Shown: positions 25,489 through 34,932, counted from the stretch's first letter. The stretch is DNA of 64,000 nucleotides from JAWHTC01 sp032586155 (GCF_032586155.1 NZ_JAWHTC010000002.1:124001-188000); one strand, 5' to 3'. The notes: generated by a model from the letters alone, not told the origin. Translations and numbers: made by a program.

Positions 25489-27447
25489 ATGCGACAGGTT
25501 CGGCATCAGACCGGACATAGCCACCCCGGCGAGGATTTCAGCCGCTTCCTTCTGGATGCCGGGCTGGTGTCGGCGCGCGATCTGCTGACAGCACGCAACA
25601 CCCAAGCGCATTCAAAAAGTTCGCTCGATCGCATTCTCGTTTCCGAAGGGCTGCTGTCGGCCCAATCCATGGTCACCGCCCTGTCACGTTTCCACGGCCT
25701 GCCCCGGGTCGACCTGACCACCGCCGCCCCCGACCCCGCCATTGCCAATGAAGTCCCCTTACAACTCTGTCTCAACCATTCGGTCATGCCCTGGCGGCAT
25801 GTCGGCGGCACGCTACATATTGTGGCCTCGCGGGTTGAGGATTTCACTCATGTTCTCAGCCGTTTGGGCGATGATGCCCCACCTGCACAGCTGGTCTTTG
25901 CCCCGGCCTGCGAAATCCAGGCCGCCCTGGCCCGGATGCACCGCGACACCCTAACCGCCCATGCTTCGGCCCGGGTTTGCGAGAGCGAAAGCTGCCGCGG
26001 CTGGGGCGCCACCCAACGCAAGCGCTTGGCACTCACGGTACTCGGCCTCACACTTGTCCTTCTGCTCACCTGGGCCAATCCGGTCTTGGTGTTCTCCGGT
26101 CTCGCCGCCTGGGCCAGCTTCACGCTCTTTATCGCCGCGGCACTTCGGCTCGCGGCTTACGTGGCGCATATGTCCAATCCCGACACACCGCCGGGCAGCC
26201 CGTTTCGCAGCGGCAACGCGGTCGTTGAAGCCCAGGACACCCGGGCAGATGCCCCGGCAAAACTCCTCCGTGTCTCGGTGCTCGTCCCGCTGTTCAAAGA
26301 GACCGAGATAACTCGTCATCTCATAGCGCGGCTCAACCAGCTGACCTATCCCAAGTCGCTCCTCGACATCGTGCTGGTGCTCGAAGAGAACGACAATCTG
26401 ACCCGCGACACCATCGCCCAGTGCACCTTGCCCCCGTGGATGCGGGTGATCGAGGTGCCCGAAGGCATCCCAAAGACCAAGCCGCGGGCGATGAACTATG
26501 CGCTCGATTTTTGCGACGGAGACATTATCGGTATCTGGGATGCCGAGGATGCACCGGAGCCCGACCAGATCAGCCGCGTGGTCGAGCGCTTCAACCAGTT
26601 GCCCGGAAATGTCGCCTGCCTTCAGGGGATTCTGGATTACTACAATAGCCGCCAAAACTGGCTGGCACGCTGTTTCACGGTGGAATACGCCGCCTGGTTC
26701 CGGCTGATCCTGCCCGGCATGGCGCGGATGGGTCTGGCCATTCCACTGGGTGGAACCACTTGTTTTTTTCGTCGCGAGTCGCTGGAAAAGCTCGGCGGAT
26801 GGGACGCCCATAACGTGACCGAGGATGCCGATCTGGGCTTTCGCCTGGCGCGTCACGGCTATGAAACGCGGGTCATCGCCACCGCCACCGGAGAAGAGGC
26901 AAACTGCCACGTCTGGCCGTGGATTCGGCAACGTTCACGCTGGCTCAAGGGGTACATGGTGACCTACCTCGTGCACATGCGCCGCCCGCTCCTGTTCTAC
27001 CGGCAGATGGGTGCGTGGAAATTCTGGGGTTTCCAGGCGCATTTCGTCACCGCCCTGTCGCAGTTCGTGCTGGCCCCGTTTCTGTGGTCCTTCTGGCTGG
27101 TGCTGCTGGGCCTGCCGCACCCGCTCGACCCGCTTCTACCGCGCGGAGTGCTGCTGAATGTGGGCTTGGCGTTCCTGATGGTCGAGGTGATCACCATTCT
27201 GATCAATGCCACCGCCGTGACCGGACCTCGGCACCGCCATCTCCTAGCCTGGGTGCCGACACTGCATTTTTATTATCCGCTGGGCGCAATTGCCGCCTAC
27301 AAGGCGCTCTACGAATTGATCGCAGTGCCGTTCTACTGGGATAAGACCCAGCATGGTCATTCCCTGACCAATACGAAGCCCGAGTGCGACCCGCTAACCT
27401 TCCGCACCACCCGCATCAAGCTTGAGCCGGGTCACAAAAGCCTGTGA
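25489..27447 (+). CDS. MshEN-domain glycosyltransferase family 2 membrane protein
   Basis: 652 residues from ATG 25489 (AAGGA upstream; an in-frame GTG lies at 25468). An N-terminal MshEN/GspE_N-like domain spans about 15-150, with tandem FSRFLLDAGLVSARDLL and LDRILVSEGLLSAQSMVTAL repeats of the type that bind c-di-GMP in MshE. Two membrane helices follow (180-226), then a GT2 domain with DAED (351-354), TEDADLG (444-450) and QRSRW (481-485), and C-terminal helices. It resembles NfrB/BcsA-type polysaccharide synthases, but with the sensor at the N-terminus. Its 3' end overlaps the convergent GntR gene by 54 bp. Confidence 0.85.
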   Translation: MRQVRHQTGHSHPGEDFSRFLLDAGLVSARDLLTARNTQAHSKSSLDRILVSEGLLSAQSMVTALSRFHGLPRVDLTTAAPDPAIANEVPLQLCLNHSVMPWRHVGGTLHIVASRVEDFTHVLSRLGDDAPPAQLVFAPACEIQAALARMHRDTLTAHASARVCESESCRGWGATQRKRLALTVLGLTLVLLLTWANPVLVFSGLAAWASFTLFIAAALRLAAYVAHMSNPDTPPGSPFRSGNAVVEAQDTRADAPAKLLRVSVLVPLFKETEITRHLIARLNQLTYPKSLLDIVLVLEENDNLTRDTIAQCTLPPWMRVIEVPEGIPKTKPRAMNYALDFCDGDIIGIWDAEDAPEPDQISRVVERFNQLPGNVACLQGILDYYNSRQNWLARCFTVEYAAWFRLILPGMARMGLAIPLGGTTCFFRRESLEKLGGWDAHNVTEDADLGFRLARHGYETRVIATATGEEANCHVWPWIRQRSRWLKGYMVTYLVHMRRPLLFYRQMGAWKFWGFQAHFVTALSQFVLAPFLWSFWLVLLGLPHPLDPLLPRGVLLNVGLAFLMVEVITILINATAVTGPRHRHLLAWVPTLHFYYPLGAIAAYKALYELIAVPFYWDKTQHGHSLTNTKPECDPLTFRTTRIKLEPGHKSL

Positions 27448-28041
27448 GATGTGATCCTTGAGCGCCGCCTGTGCCGCGTCGCCATCATCGGCCTCAAGCG
27501 CGGCAACGATCGCCTCGTGCTCGGCCAGCGCCACCTCGCCGCGGCCTTCCACCGCCAATGACGTGGTATCCATCAGCGCCATCGACTGGTGCACAAGGTT
27601 CAACTGCTGCACCAGGAACCGGTTATGCGAAGCCAGGTGCAACTGCCGGTGAAACCGCCGGTTGGTTCGCGCCAGTGCCACCGGATCGTCGACCCGTTTG
27701 CGGTCCTCTTCGACCATCTCACGCAGCACCTTCAGCTCTTCGTCGGTGGCGTGTTTTGCCGCCAATCGCGCCGCCAGCCCCTCCAGCTCGGCGCGCACCA
27801 CGTAAAGCTCTGCCAACTGGTTATGATCCAGTGACGCCACCATCAAGCTGCGCCCGTCGCGGGTCAAAAGCTGCTGGGTCTCCAACCGTTGCAATGCCTC
27901 ACGGATCGGTGTGCGGCTAACCCCGAACTTCTCGGCCAAATCGCTTTCCACAAGCCGATCGCCGGGGCGGAATTCCCCCAGATCGATGGCGTTGAGCAAT
28001 AGCGAATAGGCATCCTTCTGGGCGGTTTTCGCCTCTTTCAT
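27394..28041 (-). CDS. GntR-family regulator (FadR/FCD subfamily)
   Basis: 215 residues. The winged HTH (GDRLVESDLAEKFGVSRTPI, REALQRLETQQLL) is followed by an all-helical FCD domain with candidate metal/effector histidines in RRFHRQLHLASHN. FCD regulators respond to small organic acids. The effector cannot be inferred. The C-terminal coding region overlaps the glycosyltransferase end by 54 bp on the opposite strand. Confidence 0.88.
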   Translation of the reverse strand: MKEAKTAQKDAYSLLLNAIDLGEFRPGDRLVESDLAEKFGVSRTPIREALQRLETQQLLTRDGRSLMVASLDHNQLAELYVVRAELEGLAARLAAKHATDEELKVLREMVEEDRKRVDDPVALARTNRRFHRQLHLASHNRFLVQQLNLVHQSMALMDTTSLAVEGRGEVALAEHEAIVAALEADDGDAAQAALKDHISQAFVTRLKLDAGGAEG

Positions 28042-28155
28042 CTTGCGTCCCTCGTGTTCCCGAGACCAAGTAGAGCCGCAAATCGTCTACGCATCAAGCT
28101 TTGCATTCCACCGCATGCCATTGCGCGACACTACGGCGCGGCTTATGAACGGTTC

Positions 28156-28803
28156 ATGCCAAAGGAGCTCTTCTCTCACGTCGCCTATTGGGTGTTCGAT
28201 CTCGACAACACGCTCTACCCGCCTCAGGCGCGGCTGTTTGACCAGATCGAAGTCAAGATGACCCAATACGTCATGGACTCGCTGGGGGTCGATCGCCCCC
28301 GCGCCAATCACCTGCGCAAGCATTACTGGCATACCTATGGAACCACGCTTGCGGGGCTGATGCAGGAACACGGCGTCGATCCGGCCCCATACCTGACCGA
28401 TGTGCACGACATCTCGCTCGAACATCTCGAATCCGATCCACGCCTGCGCAGCGGAATCGAGGCCCTGCCCGGGCGCAAGATCGTCTATACCAACGGCTCG
28501 GCCCCCTATGCCGAACGGGTGATCGAGGCGCGCGGCCTGTCGGGTGTTTTCGACGCGATCTACGGCGTAGAGCATGCCGATTTTCACCCCAAGCCCGATC
28601 CACGCGCTTTTGCCCGTGTGTTCGAACGCGACGGGCTGGCCCCCGAACAGGGCGCAATGTTCGAAGACGACGCCCGAAATCTCGCCGTTCCACACGACCT
28701 CGGCATGCGCACCGTACATGTCGCCCCCGAACGCGACGAAGGTGAACATGTGCATCATCACACCATTAACCTCGCCGATTTCATCGCTCGCCTGACCGAT
28801 TGA
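28156..28803 (+). CDS. HAD-family hydrolase, pyrimidine 5'-nucleotidase type
   Basis: 215 residues from ATG 28156 (an upstream in-frame start at 28054 is possible, and no strong ribosome binding site is visible). HAD motifs: FDLDNTLYPP (I), YTNGS (II), FHPKPDPRAF (III) and FEDDARNL (IV). The SDT1/PPM-like group hydrolyses pyrimidine nucleotides. It is divergent from the GntR gene. Confidence 0.85.
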   Translation: MPKELFSHVAYWVFDLDNTLYPPQARLFDQIEVKMTQYVMDSLGVDRPRANHLRKHYWHTYGTTLAGLMQEHGVDPAPYLTDVHDISLEHLESDPRLRSGIEALPGRKIVYTNGSAPYAERVIEARGLSGVFDAIYGVEHADFHPKPDPRAFARVFERDGLAPEQGAMFEDDARNLAVPHDLGMRTVHVAPERDEGEHVHHHTINLADFIARLTD

Positions 28804-28920
28804 TTTCAAAAGATTTTTTGAAAGGCGGCAAAGCGTCGCCCTGCGGCAATCCGCACATAGAATCCATATTTCCGAATGCTAAAAGGCAGCCCTCAACATC
28901 CAGCCACGAGAGGTTTCCCT

Positions 28921-29136
28921 ATGGCCCTTGCCGACACCCAGATCACCGACCATGCCAACGCCCCCGCCGACAAGAGCGAAACCTCGACAGCGTTGAAGCT
29001 CATCATCACCGTTCTGGTCGCCCTTGTGGCTTGGGGCCTGTCGTTTTTTACCTGGGGCGTCCCAGGTCTCTACATCCCCGCCGTTGCCGCGGTTCCGGTG
29101 ATGTACCTGCTGCTGGTCATCATGGCCCGGGGCTGA
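28921..29136 (+). CDS. Small membrane protein
   Basis: 71 residues from ATG 28921 (GAGAGG upstream). A polar N-terminus of 25 residues precedes two hydrophobic helices (LKLIITVLVALVAWGL, YIPAVAAVPVMYLLLVIMA). The family is not recognised. It lies 83 bp before the UbiH-like hydroxylase and may be co-transcribed. Confidence 0.6.
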   Translation: MALADTQITDHANAPADKSETSTALKLIITVLVALVAWGLSFFTWGVPGLYIPAVAAVPVMYLLLVIMARG

Positions 29137-29219
29137 CATAGGCTTGGACACGGGGGACAGGATGCCGCTTGGCATTCCCCCCTCCCCGACAGTAGGGTGC
29201 GCCCCAGGAGGCCACCCTC

Positions 29220-30422
29220 ATGACGATTACCGAGATTGATATCCTTGTATCCGGCGGCGGCGTCGCCGGCCTCTCCGCGGCGGCAGTCTTTGGAACCGCG
29301 GGGTTTTCCGTACTCTGCGTCGATCCAACCCCACCCATTACCGAGCGTGACGCCAAAGGCTCGGATTTGCGCACAACCGCATTCCTGCAACCTGCTCAGC
29401 AACTCCTGGACTACGCCGGGCTGTGGCAACATCTCGACTCTCATGCTGCAGACCTGCAGATCATGCGCATCGTCGATGCCGGCGGCGAAACGCCAGAGCC
29501 TCGCCTGACCCGTGATTTCAATGCCTCGGACATCTCGGACCGGCCATTTGGCTGGAATCTGCCCAATTGGCTGTTACGTCGCGAAATGGTCGCCCGATTG
29601 GAGGAAATGCCAAATGTGGAGTTCCGCCCCGGCACCGGAACCAAAAATTTGTTCACCCGCGAGGCCGAGGCCCGTGTGACCCTAACCGACGGCACCCAGG
29701 TCCGCGCCCGGCTGGTGGTCGCCGCCGATGGCCGCAACTCACCCATGCGTGAGGCGGCCGGGATCAACGTGAAAACCACCCGCTACGGGCAGAAAGCGCT
29801 GGCCTTTGCCGTTACCCACCCGATTCCGCATGAAAATGTCTCGACCGAGATTCACCGCTCGGGCGGTCCGTTCACACTGGTGCCTCTGCCGGATCACAAC
29901 GGCCTACCCTCCTCGGCCATTGTCTGGATGGAGCGGGGCGCGGAAGTCAAACGCCTGGCCGCACTTGACACGGCCGATTTCGAGGCGGCGATGAACGAAC
30001 GCTCCTGCCAGCTCTTCGGCCCTCTGACTTTGGCCTCGCGCCGCACGGTCTGGCCGATCATTACTCAGGTGGCCGAACGTATGAACGGCGAGCGACTGGC
30101 GCTTGTGGCAGAAGCCGCCCATGTCGTGCCCCCGATCGGTGCGCAGGGGCTTAACATGTCATTGGGCGACATGCGGGTGCTGCTGGAACTGGCCCAAGCC
30201 AACCCTGAACGGCTGGGCGACCGTGACATGCTGGAATCCTATCATCGACGCCGTCACGCCGAGGTGCGCGCCCGCGCCACGGGCATCGATCTTCTCAATC
30301 GCGCCTCGATGATCGAAGCCCGCCCCCTACGCGACCTGCGCGCCATGGGGCTGGGCGCGATCTATTCACTGGCTCCGGTTCGCAAGACCATGATGCAAAT
30401 GGGGTTGGGCGCACGCGGCTAA
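29220..30422 (+). CDS. UbiH/COQ6-family FAD-dependent hydroxylase
   Basis: 400 residues. The Rossmann motif SGGGVAGLSAAAVFGTAGFS, the DG motif VAADGRNSPMREAAGI, and the GAQGLNMSLGDM segment (GD motif) characterise the UbiH/F/I/VisC family. These flavin monooxygenases hydroxylate the ubiquinone ring. Which of the steps is catalysed is not clear from sequence. AGGAGGCC precedes the ATG. A hairpin follows at 30419-30442. Confidence 0.88.
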   Translation: MTITEIDILVSGGGVAGLSAAAVFGTAGFSVLCVDPTPPITERDAKGSDLRTTAFLQPAQQLLDYAGLWQHLDSHAADLQIMRIVDAGGETPEPRLTRDFNASDISDRPFGWNLPNWLLRREMVARLEEMPNVEFRPGTGTKNLFTREAEARVTLTDGTQVRARLVVAADGRNSPMREAAGINVKTTRYGQKALAFAVTHPIPHENVSTEIHRSGGPFTLVPLPDHNGLPSSAIVWMERGAEVKRLAALDTADFEAAMNERSCQLFGPLTLASRRTVWPIITQVAERMNGERLALVAEAAHVVPPIGAQGLNMSLGDMRVLLELAQANPERLGDRDMLESYHRRRHAEVRARATGIDLLNRASMIEARPLRDLRAMGLGAIYSLAPVRKTMMQMGLGARG

Positions 30423-30442
30423 GGCCCTTTTACGGGCCTTAG
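30419..30442. terminator. Bidirectional terminator-like hairpin
   Basis: CTAAGGCCC (30419-30427) and GGGCCTTAG (30434-30442) form a perfect 9-bp stem with loop TTTTAC. It lies between the convergent hydroxylase (end 30422) and aminotransferase (end 30447), overlapping the stop codon of the first. Confidence 0.7.
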
Positions 30443-30446
30443 CCTC

Positions 30447-31577
30447 TTACAAAACCTTATCAAGCACTGCTTCCAGACGGCCCAGCGTTGCGGGAACGTC
30501 GTAAAGCTTGTCCAGTCCGAACAACCCCAACCGGAACGTGCTGAACCCTTCCGGCTCGTCGCATTGCAGCGGAACACCGGCAGCGATCTGGACTCCTTCA
30601 GCGGCAAACTTCTTACCACTCTGGATGCCCGCGTCGTCAGTATAGCTCACCACTACACCCGGCGCACCGAACCCCTCAGCCGCGACCGAAGAAATCCCCC
30701 GCTCCGCCAGCATCGCCCGCACGCCATCGCCCAACGCCCATTGCGCGTCGCACAGCCTGTCGAACCCGTATTCCTTTGTTTCCAGCATGGTGTCGCGGAA
30801 GGCGCGCAGCGCATCCGTCGGCATAGTGGCGTGGTAAGCATGGCCGCCATCTTCATAGGCCTGCATGATCGAGCGCCATTTCTTCAAATCAATGGCAAAG
30901 CTGTCGGAATCGGTCTTCTCCAACCGATCCAGAGCGCGGTCCGACATCATCACCAGCCCCGCCGACGGCGACGCTGACCAGCCCTTCTGCGGTGCCGAGA
31001 TCAGCACGTCGACCCCGGTGGCCTTCATGTCGACCCAGACTGCTCCCGACGCAATGCAGTCCAGCACCATCAGCGCGCCCACCTCATGGGCCGCCGCAGC
31101 CAGTGCCGTGACATATTCATCTGGCAGGATCAGCCCGGCCGAAGTCTCCACATGCGGAGCAAACACCACATCCGGCTTGGCCTCTCGAATGGCCGCCGTA
31201 ACCTCTTCGATCGGCGCCGGTGCAAACGGCGCGCGCGCGTTATTGCCAGTCTGGCGCGCCTTGAACACCGTGGTTTCGCGGGTGAAATCGCCCGCTTCGA
31301 AAATCTGGCTCCAACGGAACGAGAACCAGCCGTTGCGCACAATCATCGCATGGGCGTCATGGCCGAACTGCCTCGCCACGGCCTCCATCCCATAGGTACC
31401 GCCACCGGGTACCAAGGCCACGCCATCGGCGTTGTAGACCTCTTTCAACATTCCCGAGATATCGCGCATCACCTGTTGAAAGGCGGCCGACATGTGGTTC
31501 AACGACCGGTCGGTGAACACCACCGAAAACTCCAACATGCCATCGGGGTCAACTGTATCAAGCAAAGCGGTCATCAT
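30447..31577 (-). CDS. Class V aminotransferase (alanine-glyoxylate/serine-pyruvate type)
   Basis: About 376 residues from ATG 31577 (the first of two adjacent ATGs after TGAGGAGAGAC). VPGGGTYGMEAVARQFG is the PLP-phosphate loop, DCIASGAVWVDM has the PLP aspartate, and SAPQKGWSASPSAG carries the Schiff-base lysine. These enzymes transaminate glyoxylate or pyruvate with alanine/serine; related members (e.g. 2-aminoethylphosphonate transaminase) share this fold, so the exact substrate is open. Monocistronic. Confidence 0.88.
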   Translation of the reverse strand: MMTALLDTVDPDGMLEFSVVFTDRSLNHMSAAFQQVMRDISGMLKEVYNADGVALVPGGGTYGMEAVARQFGHDAHAMIVRNGWFSFRWSQIFEAGDFTRETTVFKARQTGNNARAPFAPAPIEEVTAAIREAKPDVVFAPHVETSAGLILPDEYVTALAAAAHEVGALMVLDCIASGAVWVDMKATGVDVLISAPQKGWSASPSAGLVMMSDRALDRLEKTDSDSFAIDLKKWRSIMQAYEDGGHAYHATMPTDALRAFRDTMLETKEYGFDRLCDAQWALGDGVRAMLAERGISSVAAEGFGAPGVVVSYTDDAGIQSGKKFAAEGVQIAAGVPLQCDEPEGFSTFRLGLFGLDKLYDVPATLGRLEAVLDKVL

Positions 31578-31776
31578 GTCTCTCCTCATTCGCGCGTTTG
31601 TTCAGTTCTGCCCTGTCCCATGGCCCAATTACAATCGAAATGACTGGGTAGAATTGCCACAGCCCGACCGCGGCGCAACCAAAGCGCGATAAAGTTATTT
31701 CAAACTTGCAAAAAATCAGTCAGTTTGTTGGCGAGGCAATCAATCAGACCGGACAATCCGGCGAAAACGAGCAGTC

Positions 31777-32865
31777 ATGGCCGATACAACTCTGTTGTTG
31801 AACGGTTTCAGTATTATTGGTGACCCCCAGACCAACTCCAACGCCTCAGGCGGCGGAGAACTCATGATCCACGATGGCGAAGCCGTCTTCGAGGAGGACG
31901 ATATCGTTGTGATCCACGTCACGAACGTCGATCCCGATGGAACACTGAACGACAATTCGGTCGTCACCAGCATCGTCATCTATGACAACGCCTCGGACTA
32001 CTACAATGATATCCCACTCTATACTTACACAGGCACCGCCGACATCGACGCCGGCCGCAACAACATGGGCGACCGTTATCTCGAATTCGACGCATCCGGT
32101 CTGACCTCGACAGACAGCGGCGCGCCGGTGCTGGATGAACTGGCAATGGTCGCAGGTGTGAATATCCTGGACGCTCTCGCCAGCCAGAACGGGCCGTTCG
32201 AAGTTCCGACCAACGAAGACATCGACCTGGATGGTGACGGGATCATCTCGCCAGAGGAACAGGCCGATGGCTCTTTCTCCAGCGAACTCAACATCCTTGC
32301 TTTAATCTGTTTCTGTGCCGGCACTCTGATCGAAACCCCGACCGGACCGCAGGCGATCGAGACGTTGAAAGAGGGGGACCTGGTCAACACACTGGATGCT
32401 GGGGCGCAACCCATCCGTTGGATCGGCGGCAACTCGACCGAGGCCACCGGCCCGAACGCACCGGTCTGGATCCGCGCCGGTGCCCTGGGCAACGTTCGCG
32501 ACCTCTGGGTGTCACAGAACCATCGCATGCTGCTGACCGGTGCCCAGGCCGAGTTGCTGTTCGGTCAGTCGCAGGTTCTTGTCGCGGCAAAACATCTGGT
32601 CAATGACAAGACGATCCACATCGTACCGGGGGGCGAGGTGGAGTACTGGCATTTCCTGCTCGACGATCACCAGATCGTCTTTGCCGAAGCCTGCCCGTCC
32701 GAAAGTCTTTTTCCCGGCCAACAGGCCCTCAAGAGCGTGCCCGATCAAGAGCGCGATGAGATCGTCACCCTGTTCCCGGAACTGGCCGAAAACGACGCGC
32801 CCGGCCCGCTGGCCCGCTACGCGCTGAAAGCCTACGAGGCGCGGCTTTTCGCGGTGTCCGCCTGA
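31777..32865 (+). CDS. Hint-domain protein with EF-hand loop
   Basis: 362 residues, probably exported by a route without a standard signal peptide. The N-terminal 175 residues are acidic with strand-like segments and a canonical calcium EF-hand loop at 150-161 (DLDGDGIISPEE). The C-terminal Hint_2 domain starts at ICFCAGTLIETPTG (candidate nucleophile Cys178) and includes WVSQNHRMLLTG. Hint folds catalyse self-cleavage in inteins and Hedgehog, and Roseobacters carry many of unknown function. A second Hint protein is at 45569-46633. No ribosome binding site stands out. Confidence 0.85.
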   Translation: MADTTLLLNGFSIIGDPQTNSNASGGGELMIHDGEAVFEEDDIVVIHVTNVDPDGTLNDNSVVTSIVIYDNASDYYNDIPLYTYTGTADIDAGRNNMGDRYLEFDASGLTSTDSGAPVLDELAMVAGVNILDALASQNGPFEVPTNEDIDLDGDGIISPEEQADGSFSSELNILALICFCAGTLIETPTGPQAIETLKEGDLVNTLDAGAQPIRWIGGNSTEATGPNAPVWIRAGALGNVRDLWVSQNHRMLLTGAQAELLFGQSQVLVAAKHLVNDKTIHIVPGGEVEYWHFLLDDHQIVFAEACPSESLFPGQQALKSVPDQERDEIVTLFPELAENDAPGPLARYALKAYEARLFAVSA

Positions 32866-32868
32866 CAT

Positions 32869-33327
32869 TCATTCAATCGGTCCCGGCAACCGCTCCTCGC
32901 TCAACAGCACATTGGCCTCGACGTCGCCGGCCCCGGGCAGGGTCATGACTCGGCGGCGCAGCACCCGCTCGAAATCGGGAATGTCGCGCGCCACCACCTT
33001 GAGACGGTAATCATAGAGCCCCAGCACATGCTCGACCGTTTGCACCTCGGGGATGGCGGTGACGGCGCGCTCGAAATCATCGAGGGAAACTCGCCCCTTT
33101 GTAGCCAGCTTGACACCCAGAAACACCGTCACGCCAAAGCCCAGCTTCTCGGGGTTCAGGTCCAGCCGCCGCCCTTTCAACACTCCCAATTTTTCCAACC
33201 GTCTGATCCGCCGCCAGGCCGCTGGCTGGCTGAGCCCGCACAACCGTCCCAAAGCCCCTGCCGATTGGGTCGCATCCTCGGCCAAGGCGCGCAAAAAAAG
33301 GTGGTCGATGTCATCCAGTTCGATCAT
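32869..33327 (-). CDS. Lrp/AsnC-family regulator
   Basis: 152 residues. The HTH (SAGALGRLCGLSQPAAWRRI, RRLEKLGVLKG) and RAM ligand domain (FLGVKLATKGRVSLDDFERA) are complete. Lrp proteins sense amino acids. It overlaps the second Lrp gene by 4 bp (ATGA at 33324-33327). The pair is divergent from ilvC, which they probably regulate in response to branched-chain amino acids (inference). Confidence 0.88.
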   Translation of the reverse strand: MIELDDIDHLFLRALAEDATQSAGALGRLCGLSQPAAWRRIRRLEKLGVLKGRRLDLNPEKLGFGVTVFLGVKLATKGRVSLDDFERAVTAIPEVQTVEHVLGLYDYRLKVVARDIPDFERVLRRRVMTLPGAGDVEANVLLSEERLPGPIE

Positions 33328-33779
33328 AGCGGCAACCCCTGCTGCGCCTTGACCTGCGCCACGTGCACCAACGCCTCGATATCGGCGATATGCGGCAGGG
33401 CGAGGATGCGGTCGCGATAGATCTTCTGGTAATGCGCCATGTCACGAGCGATGATCGCCAGCCGCACATCGACCTTGCCCAGGAAGGTCTGAATCTCAGT
33501 CACCTGCGGAATCTCGCGCGCCGCCGCTAGAAACAGGTCGAACGCATCGCGTTGTGTCTTGTCCAGCGTGACGCGCAACGATACCTCGACTTCGTAGCCC
33601 AGCATCCGCCAGTCGATTACCCCGCGCAGCCCCTTGACCACCCCGGCCTCGCGCAGCTTGTCGATCCGGCGCGACGCGCGCGAGGGGGTGATTCCCGCAG
33701 CCTCCGCCAACTCGGGCAGGTTCAGCTCGGGGCTGGCTTGCCATAGGCGTAAAAGACGTCGGTCGAGATCATCAAGCAT
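33324..33779 (-). CDS. Lrp/AsnC-family regulator (second of pair)
   Basis: 151 residues from ATG 33779; the longer frame to 33869 enters the AT-rich promoter region. HTH LNLPELAEAAGITPSRASRR and an AsnC ligand domain (VSLRVTLDKTQRDAFDLFL) are present. Adjacent to its paralogue with a 4-bp overlap; only 130 bp from ilvC on the other strand, where AATTTTTAAAATTC is a candidate Lrp site. Confidence 0.88.
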   Translation of the reverse strand: MLDDLDRRLLRLWQASPELNLPELAEAAGITPSRASRRIDKLREAGVVKGLRGVIDWRMLGYEVEVSLRVTLDKTQRDAFDLFLAAAREIPQVTEIQTFLGKVDVRLAIIARDMAHYQKIYRDRILALPHIADIEALVHVAQVKAQQGLPL

Positions 33780-33909
33780 GATTTTCCCAGAATTTTTAAA
33801 ATTCACGCATGAATATCTCGAATTCAGGAAAAAAAGAAATGCTTTCCTTCTCGCATATCGGAAAATCATCGCTATGGTCGCGCTCAGATTTCTAACTGGA
33901 GGGACCGAT

Positions 33910-34932
33910 ATGCGCGTCTACTATGATCGCGATTGCGACATCAACCTGATCAAAGACATGAAAGTGGCCATCCTGGGCTACGGCAGCCAGGGCCACGCCC
34001 ACGCCCTGAACCTGCGCGACAGCGGCGCCAAGAACGTCGTCGTTGCCCTGCGCGAAGGCTCGGCCTCGGCCGCAAAAGCCGAAGGCGAAGGCCTCAAGGT
34101 CATGGGCATCGCCGAAGCGGCGGCCTGGTGCGACCTGATCATGTTCACCATGCCCGATGAACTGCAGGCTGAAACCTACAAGAAATACGTCCACGACAAC
34201 CTGCGTGAAGGCGCGGCGATTGCCTTCGCCCACGGCCTGAACGTGCACTTCGGCCTAATCGAGCCGAAAGCAGGCGTCGACGTGATCATGATGGCCCCCA
34301 AGGGCCCGGGCCACACCGTACGCGGCGAATACACCAAGGGCGGCGGCGTGCCCTGCCTGGTTGCCGTTGACAACGACGCTACCGGCAAGGCGCTGGAAAT
34401 CGGCCTCAGCTACTGCTCGGCCATCGGTGGCGGCCGCTCGGGCATCATCGAGACCAACTTCCGCGAAGAATGCGAAACCGACCTCTTCGGCGAACAGGCC
34501 GTTCTCTGCGGTGGCCTGGTCGAGCTGATCCGCATGGGCTTTGAAACCCTGGTCGAGGCCGGCTACGCGCCGGAAATGGCCTATTTCGAATGCCTGCACG
34601 AAGTGAAGCTGATCGTCGACCTGATTTACGAAGGCGGCATCGCCAACATGAACTACTCGATCTCGAACACCGCCGAATATGGCGAGTATGTCTCGGGTCC
34701 GCGCATCCTGCCTTACGAGAAGACCAAGAAGGCGATGAAAGAGGTTCTGACCGATATCCAGACCGGCAAGTTCGTGCGCGACTTCATGCTGGAAAACGCT
34801 GTTGGCCAACCGTCGTTCAAGGCCACCCGCCGCATCAACGACGAGCACCAGATCGAAGCTACCGGCGAGAAACTGCGCGGCATGATGCCGTGGATTTCCG
34901 CCGGCAAGATGGTCGACAAGTCGAAAAACTAA
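33910..34932 (+). CDS. ilvC: Ketol-acid reductoisomerase (class I)
   Basis: 340 residues from ATG 33910, after TGGAGGG. The NADPH-binding GYGSQGHAHALNLRDSG and catalytic ETDLFGEQAVLCGG (Mg2+ acids) are present. It converts acetolactate/acetohydroxybutyrate to dihydroxy acids in valine and isoleucine synthesis. The length fits class I. A perfect-stem terminator follows at 34982. Confidence 0.97.
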   Translation: MRVYYDRDCDINLIKDMKVAILGYGSQGHAHALNLRDSGAKNVVVALREGSASAAKAEGEGLKVMGIAEAAAWCDLIMFTMPDELQAETYKKYVHDNLREGAAIAFAHGLNVHFGLIEPKAGVDVIMMAPKGPGHTVRGEYTKGGGVPCLVAVDNDATGKALEIGLSYCSAIGGGRSGIIETNFREECETDLFGEQAVLCGGLVELIRMGFETLVEAGYAPEMAYFECLHEVKLIVDLIYEGGIANMNYSISNTAEYGEYVSGPRILPYEKTKKAMKEVLTDIQTGKFVRDFMLENAVGQPSFKATRRINDEHQIEATGEKLRGMMPWISAGKMVDKSKN

